Below, piece after piece: positions 1-11,300 of a DNA stretch of 64,000 bases. Every line of letters starts with the position of its first letter. Within the stretch, counting starts at the first letter, position 1. Location of the stretch: positions 7,750,001-7,814,000 of the forward strand of contig NC_003076.8 in the NCBI RefSeq assembly GCF_000001735.4, written 5' to 3'. Made by a program: the position numbers and the translations under genes. The notes under the pieces are model-generated. The model worked only from the letters and a program-made list of their open reading frames with translations. It made no database searches and was not told where the DNA came from. Source of the stretch: Arabidopsis thaliana. Its lineage: Eukaryota > Streptophyta > Magnoliopsida > Brassicales > Brassicaceae.

Positions 1-35
1 GTTAACCGTTTCCTACATTTGTGACTCTATAGCAG

Positions 36-203
36 GACACACAGAGGAGCGTGAAATGGAACCCTGGAGCTCAAATGACTGAGGAGGAAGCAGCAGCTGA
101 GCAACAACGTATGTTTGCAGAAGCACGTGCAAGAATGAATGGAGGTGTTTCGGTTCCTCAACCTGAACATCCAGAAACTGACCAGAGAAGTCCGCAAAGC
201 TAA
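36..203 (+). CDS. NF-YB13: NF-YB13, last coding exon (5' part outside window)
   Basis: This is the 3' terminal coding exon of an NF-YB (histone-fold, Dr1-related) transcription factor subunit. An AG acceptor at 34-35 opens an exon read in phase 0 as DTQRSVKWNPGAQMTEEEAA and ending in PETDQRSPQS before a TAA stop at 201-203. The tail, rich in Glu, Ala and Gln, follows the histone fold, which lies upstream of the window and cannot be inspected. NF-YB proteins pair with NF-YC and bind CCAAT promoters; the NF-YB12/13 branch is closest to Dr1, a TATA-binding-protein-associated repressor. The assignment rests on recognising the C-terminal sequence and on gene order with the next locus. The 3' UTR probably runs to about position 400-500. 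Confidence 0.85.
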   Translation, partial: DTQRSVKWNPGAQMTEEEAAAEQQRMFAEARARMNGGVSVPQPEHPETDQRSPQS

Positions 204-559
204 CTGAAACCGTAAGGGTAAGTGTTAGGCAAGAAAAAACAACATCCTTTTAACATTCCCTTGTAAGTTGCAAATGCGTATGTTCTCTGTTTATATGCTC
301 TTAGTATGATATATGTTAGTTAGTGTTTCACGATCTAAAAACACTTGTGATTCAGATGTAATTAGTAAGCATTCCTTGTTTTGTGTTTACTTGTGTCTTG
401 ACTAAGCATGGTGGGTCAGGTCTACACAAAGCATCTGATTCGATGACTTACAGGAATCTTAATGTTTGTAGATTGGATAAATTTGGTGATTGGTGTAATT
501 GTTTTTCCATAAACACAATGCAATCATTGTTTAGTGTTGTTAACATTTGCCCTGTGATT

Positions 560-910
560 CTGACGCGAACCGAGAATACTGTACTGAGCCAAACATAGAT
601 TTTTGGTTTTCGGCTAGGTTTTGGTTCTCTAGGCTGAACCGATTGGCGTACTTTCAATTTGCCTTCAGTAACCTGCGAATTTCGGTTCGGTTCGACATTG
701 GTTTCTCAGATAGTTATTTGTTTCTTAAAGAACGGATTATACCATTATTAGACCGTTTTTTACCAAAATTTGATCGGGTTTCGCAAATGATTACGAACCG
801 ATTTTAGAAAATAAAGAAGGAACCAAAACCAAACCAAATTGAATTTCTTTTCGGTAACCAGTTAGAAGAAATACTTCGGTTAATTGATAACCGGAAAACT
901 GACTTGGTTT
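560..910. repeat. Diverged CCGAA / TTCGG-type low-complexity repeat
   Basis: The stretch repeatedly contains GAACCGA, TTCGGTTCGGTTCG, AACCGATT and AACCGG words on both strands without strict periodicity. Such tracts are common in Arabidopsis intergenic DNA and make spurious open frames such as 547-807. No boundaries or target duplications were found, so the limits are approximate. Confidence 0.5.
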
Positions 911-2817
911 GTATGTTTTGTCTTTGTCATTAGTAGAAAAAACATAAACTGATGAAATTATTTAATAGACTCTAGTTTTCCCAGTCTCAAATTTTAATCT
1001 GTTCGTACTAAATAACTGATTTGTTCATTAAATATATAGTTCCTTACAAAGCAAAAGACAAATGGTTCATTAATATTTTAGTTTCTTACTAAAAATGTAC
1101 ATAAACTGATGAATTATGACATCATTAATTAAAGTATATACTGTAAAAGGTAGGATGACTTTTGACCCCAAAAAAAAAGGTAAGAGGAGTGAGGGAGAGT
1201 CGAAGAAGGGGAAGGTACTAGCAGGACCATCACCGGAGTGACGTGTCAGTTCGCAGGTTTCTGTTTACTCTGCACCCGACAACTAATAAGAGAATCAGAA
1301 CAGACCTATTTCATATCTTACTATTTATGACGTCAATTGATCCTAACTATATAACTTACGTATTTATTTGTAACATTATTATACATTCCTTTGTATTATT
1401 ATAACAGTATGATTTTATTCTTTGATATACAAAGACAAAGCCTGTCGAATGTTGTATTCCTCTTAATGGCCCGTCACACCAATCTTTATTTGAGAATATT
1501 TCGTACTGAATCGAGACTATTAATGAATAGTTGTATAATTGAATACATTCATCTTTCCATGATAAACCATACTATAAGTGTTAGACAATTACTTGAACCT
1601 ATCTATAAAGCATAAACTTAAGTATCCATGTACCAATTGATATCGAGTCTTGTTGTATGTTTAACTTTTTTTAATGACGGATTGTTGGAAACCTGTAGTG
1701 GTTGTATGGATAATATGTGTACTAATTACTATATTATCTAACATGCACGATTTAAGTTTCGTATTAGTAAGTGTTGTTACAGTAATATAAGGATAGTGAC
1801 GTCAAGCCGCTTGTGCCAAATTATTGTCTTGCGTTTTTTACCAGGAAAAGTTGGAAAAAAAAATCTTACTTTTACTGCCAACAACTAGAAAAACAGTTCT
1901 CAGAACTATTTGCTTTAACATGGTTAAAAAAAACTAATAACCGCATACAATTCAAAAAGTGAGATGGAAAAATAGAGAGTACAAGAGGTTCAACAATTCA
2001 CTTGCATTTGTTTCAATTTAGAAATGTTTATATTCTATGTTGCTTTTGATACTTAATCTTTACTTTTTTTTTCCCTGTCCATTGATTTGAAAATAAGTTT
2101 GAAATCATCTACGAATCTTTAATATGATTAGAGATTGTATAATATGTACAATAAAGATTTGATATAAAGAAGAAAGGATTTGATATAAATGTACTATATT
2201 TTGGTAAACACTCCACTCTTTTTTTTTACTGTATAAAAGATTGAAGTCAAAAAAAGGGTTTTTGAGTCAAACAAAATTGAGGGTCTTTGTAGATTACCCC
2301 ACATAGAAAATGAAACAACACACACACTTTGTCCCCAGATTCCTTTCTTTTGTCTCATTTCTCGTGTTTCTCCCAAAGTATTCAACAAAAACACAATCCT
2401 CCTCTCCACTTATTCTCTTAACTTTATATTAATACAACTGAATCAACCATTCATATAACTAAAATAAACAAAAATCAACATTTACAAAATTCAGCACCAA
2501 GCTTTTCTTGTATATTTATACTTTTTATATATTTTCTCCTAAATACATATTTTGCCTTGGCTCAGATTTATTAAATTCATATTGGCAAAAGGTTTTATTG
2601 GTGGTGTTGAGAGGAATGGAAGAGATAAAGATGTAAATGAAAGAAAAAATATTTCTCTCCTCTTTACTTGATAGAATCAGTTATTTTACATTTTCAAATT
2701 GTCTAACAAGAATTGAGCATAATCCGTTTTAAAAAAACCAAAAATATCTCTAGAATAAGCAACTAATTGAGCTAAAAAGTCTAAAACTAATCCCAAGCTG
2801 AATCACTTAACACCTAA

Positions 2818-3193
2818 GAGCATCCCCAATGGTTAAGATGTTAAAACATCTTAATTTTGGATCTTAATCTTTTTTAAAATTAAAATTTTGCTTTTTCAAA
2901 GTTAAGATAAGTTAAAAAAATATCTTAACTTATTTATGCTCCAATGGTTAAGAAGCAAAAAATTCTTAAGGGAAAAAATTTAAATTATTTATGTTCTAAT
3001 GGTTTTTTTTTCTTTCCTTTTGTTTATTTGTGTACCCAATAAATACACCGCACATGTCCAATTCTTAAACTTAAGAAAATATATTAGTTAAGATATAAAT
3101 CTTAGCTAATCTTAACTGTTTTTATTAAATTTAATCAGTTTATCAATTAAGATATAGACAAGATATCACTTATTTGAACCGATGGGGTTACTC
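2818..3193. mobile_element. MITE, PIF/Harbinger (Tourist)-type, with TAA target duplication
   Basis: The element starts GAGCATCCCCAATGGTT at 2818 and ends GGTTCAAATAAG... inverted, that is AACCGATGGGGTTACTC at 3177-3193. The terminal inverted repeats match at about 13 of 17 positions. It is flanked by TAA at 2815-2817 and TAA at 3194-3196, the 3-bp target duplication expected for PIF/Harbinger elements. At 376 bp and with no open frame it is non-autonomous. Its interior is AT-rich and holds a second CCAATGGTTAAG copy near 2941 and a near-palindrome around 2834-2853. The GAGCATCCCCAATGG terminus is a frequent motif of plant MITEs. The superfamily is inferred from the target duplication, not from a transposase. 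Confidence 0.75.
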
Positions 3194-3556
3194 TAATATG
3201 GTTAAATATTGAACTAAAAAGCAAAAGCCAAATCTACACTTATATTCAGAAACTATTGTTTTTTCTCTTTTCTTTTTCTTACTTTAAAATTTTGATTTCC
3301 GAAATCCTCTACAAAGATGAAAATGGTGGGTCCAATCACAGTCGGATTCTCTGTCAAATTGTATTATCTTCTCTCTCACACCAACACACTCACAACGACA
3401 AGAGATAGAGAGAGACAAAAGCAAAGAGAAGAAGTGAGATAAAGAGAGTTATATTCACCAAATAGACCAAACCCTCAAGTTAAATTCACACCAACAACTT
3501 TGATCATTACCACATTCTCTCTCTCTTTCTCTCTAGAGCTTCTAGCTTCTCTTTCA

Positions 3557-4390
3557 ATGGCTAAAGACTTTGCCTCCAAGAGACACAATAGTTTCCACTG
3601 GACAAGAAAAGTCGGATCAGACGAAAACGACGACGTTTCTTCTCATAAACCTCTTCCTCATCACAACAACACTAAACCTTCTTCTTCTTCATCTTCATCT
3701 TCCTCTAATGTAATCACTCACAAAAAAAAGCTTCAATCTTTCGCCGTTTCTCGTCTCCGGTCAGTTATCGCTACTCTAAGCAGAGCACGACCCGGTAACC
3801 AAAACTCCGGGCTCGGGTCACGGGTCGTGGGTACACTTTTCGGGTCTCGTCGTGGTCACGTGCATTTCTCTATCCAGAAAGATCCTAATTCTCCACCGGC
3901 GTTTTTAATCGAACTCGCTACTCCGATTAGTGGGTTAGTCAAAGAAATGGCTTCAGGACTCGTTAGAATCGCTTTGGAGTGTGATAAGGGGAAAGAGGAA
4001 GAAGAAGGAGAAGAAAAAAACGGAACTTTACGTCACGGCGGAGGAGACAAGACGAAGACGACGACGACGGCGGCGGTTTCACGGCGGTTGGTGGAGGAGC
4101 CGATGTGGAGAACTTATTGTAACGGGAAAAAGTGTGGATTTGCTACGAGGAGAGAGTGTGGTGAGAAGGAGAAAAAGGTTTTGAAAGCTCTTGAGATGGT
4201 TTCAATGGGCGCCGGAGTCTTACCAGAGACGGAGGAGATAGGCGGTGGTGGCGGCGGCGGAGGAGATATAATGTATATGAGGGCGAAATTCGAGAGAATT
4301 GTTGGGTCGCGTGATTCAGAAGCCTTCTACATGATGAATCCTGATAGTAATGGAGCTCCTGAGCTTAGTATCTATCTACTCAGAATCTGA
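3557..4390 (+). CDS. MIZU-KUSSEI1-like protein (DUF617), 277 aa, intronless
   Basis: This single-exon gene encodes a 277-residue DUF617 protein of the MIZ1-like family, whose founding member is needed for root hydrotropism; this paralogue has no role I can state. The N-terminus (residues 1-70) is low-complexity with a run of nine Ser. The conserved domain starts near residue 85 with VVGTLFGSRRGHVHFSIQ and continues with PAFLIELATPISGLVKEMAS, the family signature, then WRTYCNGKKCGFATRRE and MYMRAKFERIVGSRDSEAFY, and ends ELSIYLLRI. An acidic Glu/Lys insert near residue 150 and a Gly run near residue 230 interrupt it. The ATG at 3557 is the first in frame; the frame is open upstream only from a TTG at 3500. 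The locus is probably At5g23100. It lies about 3.4 kb after NF-YB13 and 3.9 kb before the sacsin-like gene. Confidence 0.9.
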   Translation: MAKDFASKRHNSFHWTRKVGSDENDDVSSHKPLPHHNNTKPSSSSSSSSSNVITHKKKLQSFAVSRLRSVIATLSRARPGNQNSGLGSRVVGTLFGSRRGHVHFSIQKDPNSPPAFLIELATPISGLVKEMASGLVRIALECDKGKEEEEGEEKNGTLRHGGGDKTKTTTTAAVSRRLVEEPMWRTYCNGKKCGFATRRECGEKEKKVLKALEMVSMGAGVLPETEEIGGGGGGGGDIMYMRAKFERIVGSRDSEAFYMMNPDSNGAPELSIYLLRI

Positions 4391-5839
4391 TGAACAAGAC
4401 GATGATCGATGAAGAAGAAGATGACTCAACAAAAGCCTCTTCGTCAAAAAAGGAAGGTTCATGGTTTAGTAAGATTTTCCGGTTTAATTACTTAATTAGT
4501 CGGTTAAGTGGTTAAGTAAGTCGATGTCTAATACTTAAAATCGAAAACGACGTATCTATTATTGCAAATTCGGATTAGATGTGAATGTGATCGATTAAAT
4601 CGATTTCGTGTTAGATCAGTTTTTTTTTTTTTTGGGAGGGGTTTAGAGGTTTTTTAAAAGTTGGTATATGGGATCTGGAGGACTTTGTAAATGTATAAAT
4701 TTCGTTTTAATTAAATCTGTAATCTTTTGTTGTTATTTCAAATGTTTAATGTTATAATTGAGGGCACCGAGCCTGTAGAATCATAATGATTAAGAGTATT
4801 GATTTTGTTCCCACTCCATTAGTGTCACTAAATTATGATTTTTAAAGTGTAAATTCATCATTGAGTTTCTTTGATCCAAGAATAATTTAGCCTGAACAAG
4901 TATGGACCATTTGGACCATACGTTATTATGAGTTACGCGTATCGACTATAACGACGCATTATTTTTAATTTTATATTCTTCCATGTGGATCAATCTATTA
5001 ACTATTCAAAATTAAAACATATTTTTAGGCTTACACTCACTGATTGCTTTAGTTATTAAATTGACTACGGCCGGTCCATCAGTTTTAATTTCTTTATTTC
5101 AAAATGAAATTAGAAAACCAAGAAACTTAAAATACAAGTAAATATTTCTTCTTATGTTATACGTATAACTTACAAGATTCGTCGATACCATTTATAATCA
5201 ATTACCATAGAAATGCTTTTAATCAAGTGTTAACGATTATCTTGCGAAATAGAGATTAGGTTATGTGTTGTGTTTGTATCGAATGAGGTAAAAGAAAAAC
5301 AAAAAACAATTACACTTTGAAAGGGCATTAATGTCATTTGATGGACAGAATCAGTTGGACGTACAATGTTTTTACTGGTGAGCTCGTATGTCTTTTCCCT
5401 AGTTTTAAGGCTTTACCTTTTCTAGCTATCAAATACCAAACTCTATTTTTAGTATTTAAATCCCGGGGAGCCTCTGCTTTATTTACATTTTCATTAAGTT
5501 TTAATGGAAAAACTGTAACAACAATTCATAACTCGGCTCTACTTGTCGGGTTATGAAGTCTTAGTTACTTGATGTCGAGAAATCATCTCTCATTGTGATG
5601 GGAGGAAGCAGTTGTTACTATTGGTTGGCTATGCGCAGCTTTGGTAAATCGCATTCACAGTTTCTTCAAAAAAAAAGGTCTTCTTTGGTGCTTGGGTCAA
5701 GTGTTTTCTTCGGATTTTAGTTTGTATGTTTCTATGCTTAGGTTTTGGTTTCGATCTCTTTCGATTTCGGCTTTTAAATTTCTGTTTATGTTTCTCTTTC
5801 ATACGATTTTAGACTTCGGGAAATTCACGTTTTTCTCCA

Positions 5840-5919
5840 GCTTTAGTTTCCGAAAACTTTTCTCTCGTCCGTCGGCTTTAGTTTCCGAAGATTTTTCTTT
5901 CGTCCGTCAGCTTAACTTC
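5840..5919. repeat. 35-bp tandem repeat, about 2.3 copies
   Basis: A unit beginning GCTTTAGTTTCCGAA at 5840 recurs at 5875 with about 4 mismatches over 35 bp, each copy ending in a CGTCCGTC word. A third, partial copy starts at 5910 with GCTTAACTTCCG. This is a simple local tandem duplication. Confidence 0.7.
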
Positions 5920-6023
5920 CGTTATTTGGGATTTGTATTTCACCTTAGTTTCAAAACAAGTTTCATAAATAAAATATTTCAGATGATAAAAAAACAATTC
6001 ATAATTCGGAAATAAAAAGTTAC

Positions 6024-6074
6024 AAACAATGTTTAAAATAGTACTTAACTGTTTCCATATTTTAAACATTGTTT
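6024..6074. repeat. Perfect 17-bp inverted repeat (hairpin)
   Basis: AAACAATGTTTAAAATA at 6024-6040 is exactly complementary to TATTTTAAACATTGTTT at 6058-6074, with a 17-nt loop. Pairing does not extend beyond the arms. It lies in non-coding DNA; it may be a relic of a foldback element or chance in AT-rich DNA. Confidence 0.7.
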
Positions 6075-8306
6075 TTCCCCCACAAAAAGCAGGTTCTTGT
6101 ACATTCACAAAGCACACACAGATCCGATTAAGATTTAGACTGCACAATACTCAAGGAACGTGTCTTCTTCTTCTTTTTCTTTAAAGAACATGTTTACTAA
6201 ACAAGAAAGTGAAATTTCTTCATGAGAATTTGCAAAAGAGACAAAAGCTGATGCCTACAACAACTAAGATTATAATAACAAAATTATGAACTGAAAAAAG
6301 AGACATGTTCAGTCTTTTATTGCTTTATATCTTTCTGCAGTTAATAAACGAATTTGACTACAATGAGAAGCTTTTTCTTTCCTATTTTTTTTATTGTGAT
6401 CTTGTAAGAAAAAATAGTGTTTAACACTGTTATTTACTATTATAGTTTGAATTATGTTCTTGATCACCAATAACAAGTAAAGTTGGAGATGTGGTGCAGT
6501 GATAATGAAAATATACTAAACTAACAAAATTAATTTAAAAGGCTCAATGGTTTAAGCATTTAAGTGTAACCCCAATGTAAACTCATTTTTCTGCAATTGG
6601 GCCAATTAAATATAGACAACCACAAATAAATATCAATGACATCATCACTGTATATCCTAATGCTTCTCAAAGAGGCATATAATACTGTAATCTCCAATTT
6701 TTTTGTTTGTCAATTTCTTTTAATCCCACCCTACCATTGACGGCTGTGGAGGAAAAAAGAGAGACAACTAATGAAGTAATGAGTAATTATACTTTTGCTT
6801 TAGTTAAAGAGCCGGCTTTAGCCGTTTTTTACTTTCTTTTGTTTAGTTTTTGTTTTCTACTTTATTCTTCTTAAGTAGAAAGTTTACCCAAAAAAAAAAC
6901 CCATCTTAAGTGGAAAGTAATAGAGCATAAATAAAAAATAAATAAAAGAGGGTTACAAAATATGCATATTTATTAAAGGATCACATGTATTCTAAAATCT
7001 GATATACGTTAGCCATACGACAGAACCTCGTATAGCCTTCAAATGTATTAAAATGTAAATGCTTCGTCGAATTATGCGATATCACAGATTATATCTTGTG
7101 CACTAAAAGTATGGACTATTTCAAAGAAATATTCAATAACCAAATGTACTTCAAATAATCATTATTAGATGTAAAACCCATTACATGGATAATGTGGATT
7201 TCTTCTAGATCGCTCTCCTTGTAGAAAGAATAATTGACATAGTATAATAGCAAATTGATTATGGAATAGTTAAGGATGTTCAAAAGGGTTTTAACTTTTA
7301 AGGCCAACTCGACCTGATTCTAAATTAGCTCAGTTCTGAATTAACTCTAACCTGTTTTTGGTCCGCTAAATTTTGCATAAATAATATGGTTAAGCCTTTT
7401 TGTAACATGGTTTTAGTCTGCCAGTTTTTTTATTTAATTCTTTTTTACAATATTTTTGTATGTATAAATAAATAGCTCAGATTTTCTTCTCTTAACTAAC
7501 ATTTAAAAGTTATTATGCATTCATAGATCAGGTATTTGTTTCATATTTTAGACCCTAATGCCTAAACCCCATGTAGCGAGCTACAAGAGCAACTTAATGT
7601 CTGTACAATTAAATTAATTATCGTTTATAGGGTTTTTAGAAAGGCGGTTAAAAAAATTATTTATATATAAATCTAATAAATGCTTATATTGTTCACCAAA
7701 AAGTAAATAAATTTTAATAAGTTCAAATTTAAAAATTTATTTTTAAAAAATAACAAAAATATGTTAAATTTTATTGTAATTATAAGTTTTACTCTAAATG
7801 AAATGATTAATATGATATATGTCTAACTTTATCTCTAATTAATTAATTTTTAATATGTGATTTAACATTATCAAAATATATTTATATTTACATTAGCTCG
7901 GTAAATTTTCTGTGTTTTGGATTAACTACAACTTTAGTATAGTGTAATTAGAAGTGGACAAATATGTATAAATTTTAATAAATACATCATCTGAACTTAT
8001 CTCTTTATTTTCAATATTCTTAATAGGCCTTGAATTAGAGGCCCAAGTAAAAATGTCGAATATTGTTTTTTTTTCACATTTGTAACAATCGGCTTTAATA
8101 AAAGTTTTAATTCTGCCATTTCCTTTCAAAGTAAAAACTAAAAAGCTTCCCTTGAGGCACCACTTCTTCTAGAGTCGATCTTCTTCAACCTTGACTCGTG
8201 AGTCGGTGCGACCCAGATTCTTCATGATCGTAATCTCATCTTCTTTATATATTCATGGGGGTTTGATCATCTTTCTGCAGCAACAGAGATAACGTTTAAT
8301 TCGAAG

Positions 8307-11300
8307 ATGGATTCACTTCTTCTCGAAGATTTTGGGCAGAAGGTTGATTTGACCCGACGAATTCGGGAGGTTTTATTGAACTATCCGGAAGGAACCACTG
8401 TGCTTAAGGAGCTTATACAGAACGCTGATGACGCCGGAGCTACTAAAGTCCGTCTCTGTCTTGACCGGCGGGTTCACGGGTCGGGTTCTTTGCTTTCGGA
8501 CTCTTTGGCTCAGTGGCAAGGTCCTTCTCTATTGGCTTACAATGATGCTGTTTTCACTGAAGAGGATTTCGTTAGTATCTCCAGAATTGGTGGAAGTGGC
8601 AAACATGGTCAAGCTTGGAAGACTGGTCGATTTGGGTATAATTTTGATTCCTTACTGTCACTTTTTTTCCCGTTGTTTCTTGCTTATGAAGATAGCAGTA
8701 TACTTCTTAAGAAGTACGTGGTTGAGTCAATCTCAGTGTGTTACATATTTGTTTTCTGATAAAAATGTTCTGACTTTGGTATTATAGGGTTGGCTTCAAT
8801 TCGGTATACCATTTGACTGATATACCTTCTTTTGTGAGTGGAAAATACGTGGTATTGTTTGATCCTCAAGGTGCTTATCTTCCAAATATTTCTGCAGCAA
8901 ACCCAGGGAAGAGAATTGATTATGTTGGTTCTTCAGCTCTGTCTCAGTATAAGGATCAGTTTCTTCCTTATTGTGCCTTTGGATGTGATATGAGAAGTCC
9001 TTTTAATGGTACTTTATTCCGTTTCCCTTTGAGGAATACAGAGCAAGCAGCTTCTAGTAGGCTTTCAAGGCAAGCCTACTTTGAAGATGACATTTCTTTG
9101 ATGTTTGATCAACTTTTCGAGGAAGGTGTTTTCTCGTTGCTATTTCTTAAATGTGTATTATCTATTGAGATGTACACATGGGATGATGGAGATTCAGAAC
9201 CCAAAAAGCTTTACTCATGTTCGGTCAGCTCACCAAATAATGATACTGTGTGGCATCGCCAGGCAGTTCTTAGATTGTCGAAGACATCTATTTCTGGAGA
9301 CAGGGAGATGGATGCATTTACTCTGGAGTTCTTGAGTGAGTCTGAAAAGGGAAACCAAACTAAACGGAGAACAGACAGGTTTTACATAGTTCAGACAATG
9401 GCATCAGCGTCCAGCAAAATTGGTTTGTTTGCTGCCACTGCATCCAAAGAATATGATATTCACTTGCTACCGTGGGCTTCAGTAGCAGCATGCATATCAG
9501 ACGATTCATCAGAGGTACTGTGCAATATTGATTGTGCCTTTTTGCTATCTGCAGTAATATTTTTTCCCATGTCGCACCTTCGTCATTGTGTGTGTTTGCC
9601 TATCATCCAGATAACATGTATTAACCTGTTAAAAATTGTTTAGATTTTTGCTCATGTTGGAACTTTGTGTACATTCTTGCATTACTAAACATACATTTAT
9701 TTATCTGTGTTATCGTAATATCCTCCATCTTCATGCTTACTGGTAATCCATATATTTGCATTCTTTTCAATTATCATGTTATTACTCTGTGCCGCGAAAG
9801 GAAGTCATTTGTCACTGCTTTTCGATTGGAGCTTGCATTCACTCTGTTTTCATATGGTTTTGACAGAATAATATCCTAAAGCTTGGGCATGCTTTCTGCT
9901 TTCTTCCCTTGCCTGTACGAACTGGATTGACAGTACAAGTCAACGGATACTTTGAGGTGTCATCAAATCGTCGCGGAATTTGGTATGGAGAAGACATGGA
10001 CAGGAGTGGGAAAGTTCGTTCAGCCTGGAATAGGCTTCTCCTGGAAGATGTGGTAGCTCCCTCTTTTGCACGATTGCTACTTTGTTTGAGAGAAGTGCTT
10101 GATTCCAGAGATTCTTACTTCTCCTTATGGCCAAGTGGATCTTTTGAAGCACCATGGAGCATATTAGTTGAGCAAATTTACAAAAATATCTGCAATGCTC
10201 CTGTACTGTTTTCGGATCTTGATGGGGGGAAATGGGTGTCTCCTGCTGATGCTTATCTTCATGATGAGGAATTCTCAGGGAGCAAAGATCTTGGTGATGC
10301 CTTATTGCAGCTTGAAATGCCTATCGTGTGCCTCCCAAGACTAGTTTTTGATATGCTTTTGAAACACCCTTCATTTTTACTTCCAAAAGTGGTTACGCCA
10401 GATAGAGTGCGCAACTTTCTCAAAGAATGCAAAACGCTTTCAGCTTTGAAGAAATCTTTGAAGCTAGTATTGTTGGAATATTGCCTGGATGATCTGACTG
10501 ATGATAGTGTTTGCACACAAGCCAGCAACCTGAAACTGCTTCCATTAGCAAATGGTGACTTTGGCTTCTTTTCTGGACGTACAGGAAGTGTCTCCTATTT
10601 TATTTGTGACGAATTGGAGCATATGCTTTTACAGAAAGTTTATGACAGAGTAATTGATAAGAATATTCCTCCACCATTATATACCAGGCTTTTTGCCATT
10701 GCAGAGTCACGAACAGCAAATGTTGCAATTTTCAGTATCCACAACTTGCTTCAGTTATTTCCTAGGCTTGTACCTGCTGAATGGAAACACAGAAGCAAGA
10801 TTTCCTGGCATCCAGAATCCAACCGAGACCATCCATCATCATCATGGTTTGTTCTCTTCTGGCAGTATCTTGACAAACGGTGTCAGAGCCTATCATTATT
10901 CTGTGATTGGCCAATCTTGCCATCCACGTCTGGCTATTTGTACATAGCCTCTCCGCAATCAAAATTGATTAACGCGGAGAAGCTTCCCGCTGCAGTCAGA
11001 AATGTCTTAGAGAAAATTGGTGGCAAAATATTAAACAACAATATTAAAGTTGAACATTCAGACTTGTCCTCCTTTGTTTCGGATGCAAGTTACACAGGTG
11101 TCTTGGAGTCCATTTTTGATGCTGCTTCATCAGATTTGGATGGGGTTCAAAATTTAATTTATGATTTGAATGCTCAAGAGAAGGACGAACTTCGTAGTTT
11201 TCTTTTGGATCCAAAATGGCACATAGGACATCAGATTGGTGACCTATACCTCAGAATCTGCAAGATTTTGCCCATTCATCGTATTTATGGAGAAACCAGT

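Larger units (their letters stand above)
204..3556. other. Intergenic region with one MITE and a CCGAA-rich repeat tract
   Basis: No credible gene is present. The first few hundred bases are the NF-YB13 3' UTR. About 560-910 carries many diverged CGGTT/AACCGA motifs, as in degenerate CCGAA-type repeats of Brassicaceae. A MITE occupies 2818-3193. From about 3360 the DNA becomes CT/GA-rich, consistent with the 5' UTR of the DUF617 gene. The short open frames here have no protein-like composition. Confidence 0.7.
4391..8306. other. Gene-free AT-rich intergenic region
   Basis: This holds the 3' UTR of the DUF617 gene, the promoter and 5' UTR of the sacsin-like gene (roughly 8150-8306), and no recognisable gene between. 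A 35-bp tandem repeat at 5840-5919 and a perfect 17-bp inverted repeat at 6024-6074 are listed separately. The open frames at 5338-5556 and 5641-6015 are Phe/Leu/Ser-rich products of T-rich DNA with no family resemblance. Confidence 0.65.

Noticed and set aside
3500..3556. N-terminal extension of the DUF617 gene
   Set aside because: It begins at TTG, not ATG; the first ATG is at 3557.
5641..6015. 124-codon + strand open frame
   Set aside because: Phe/Ser/Leu-rich product of T-rich repetitive DNA, including the 35-bp tandem repeat; TTG start.
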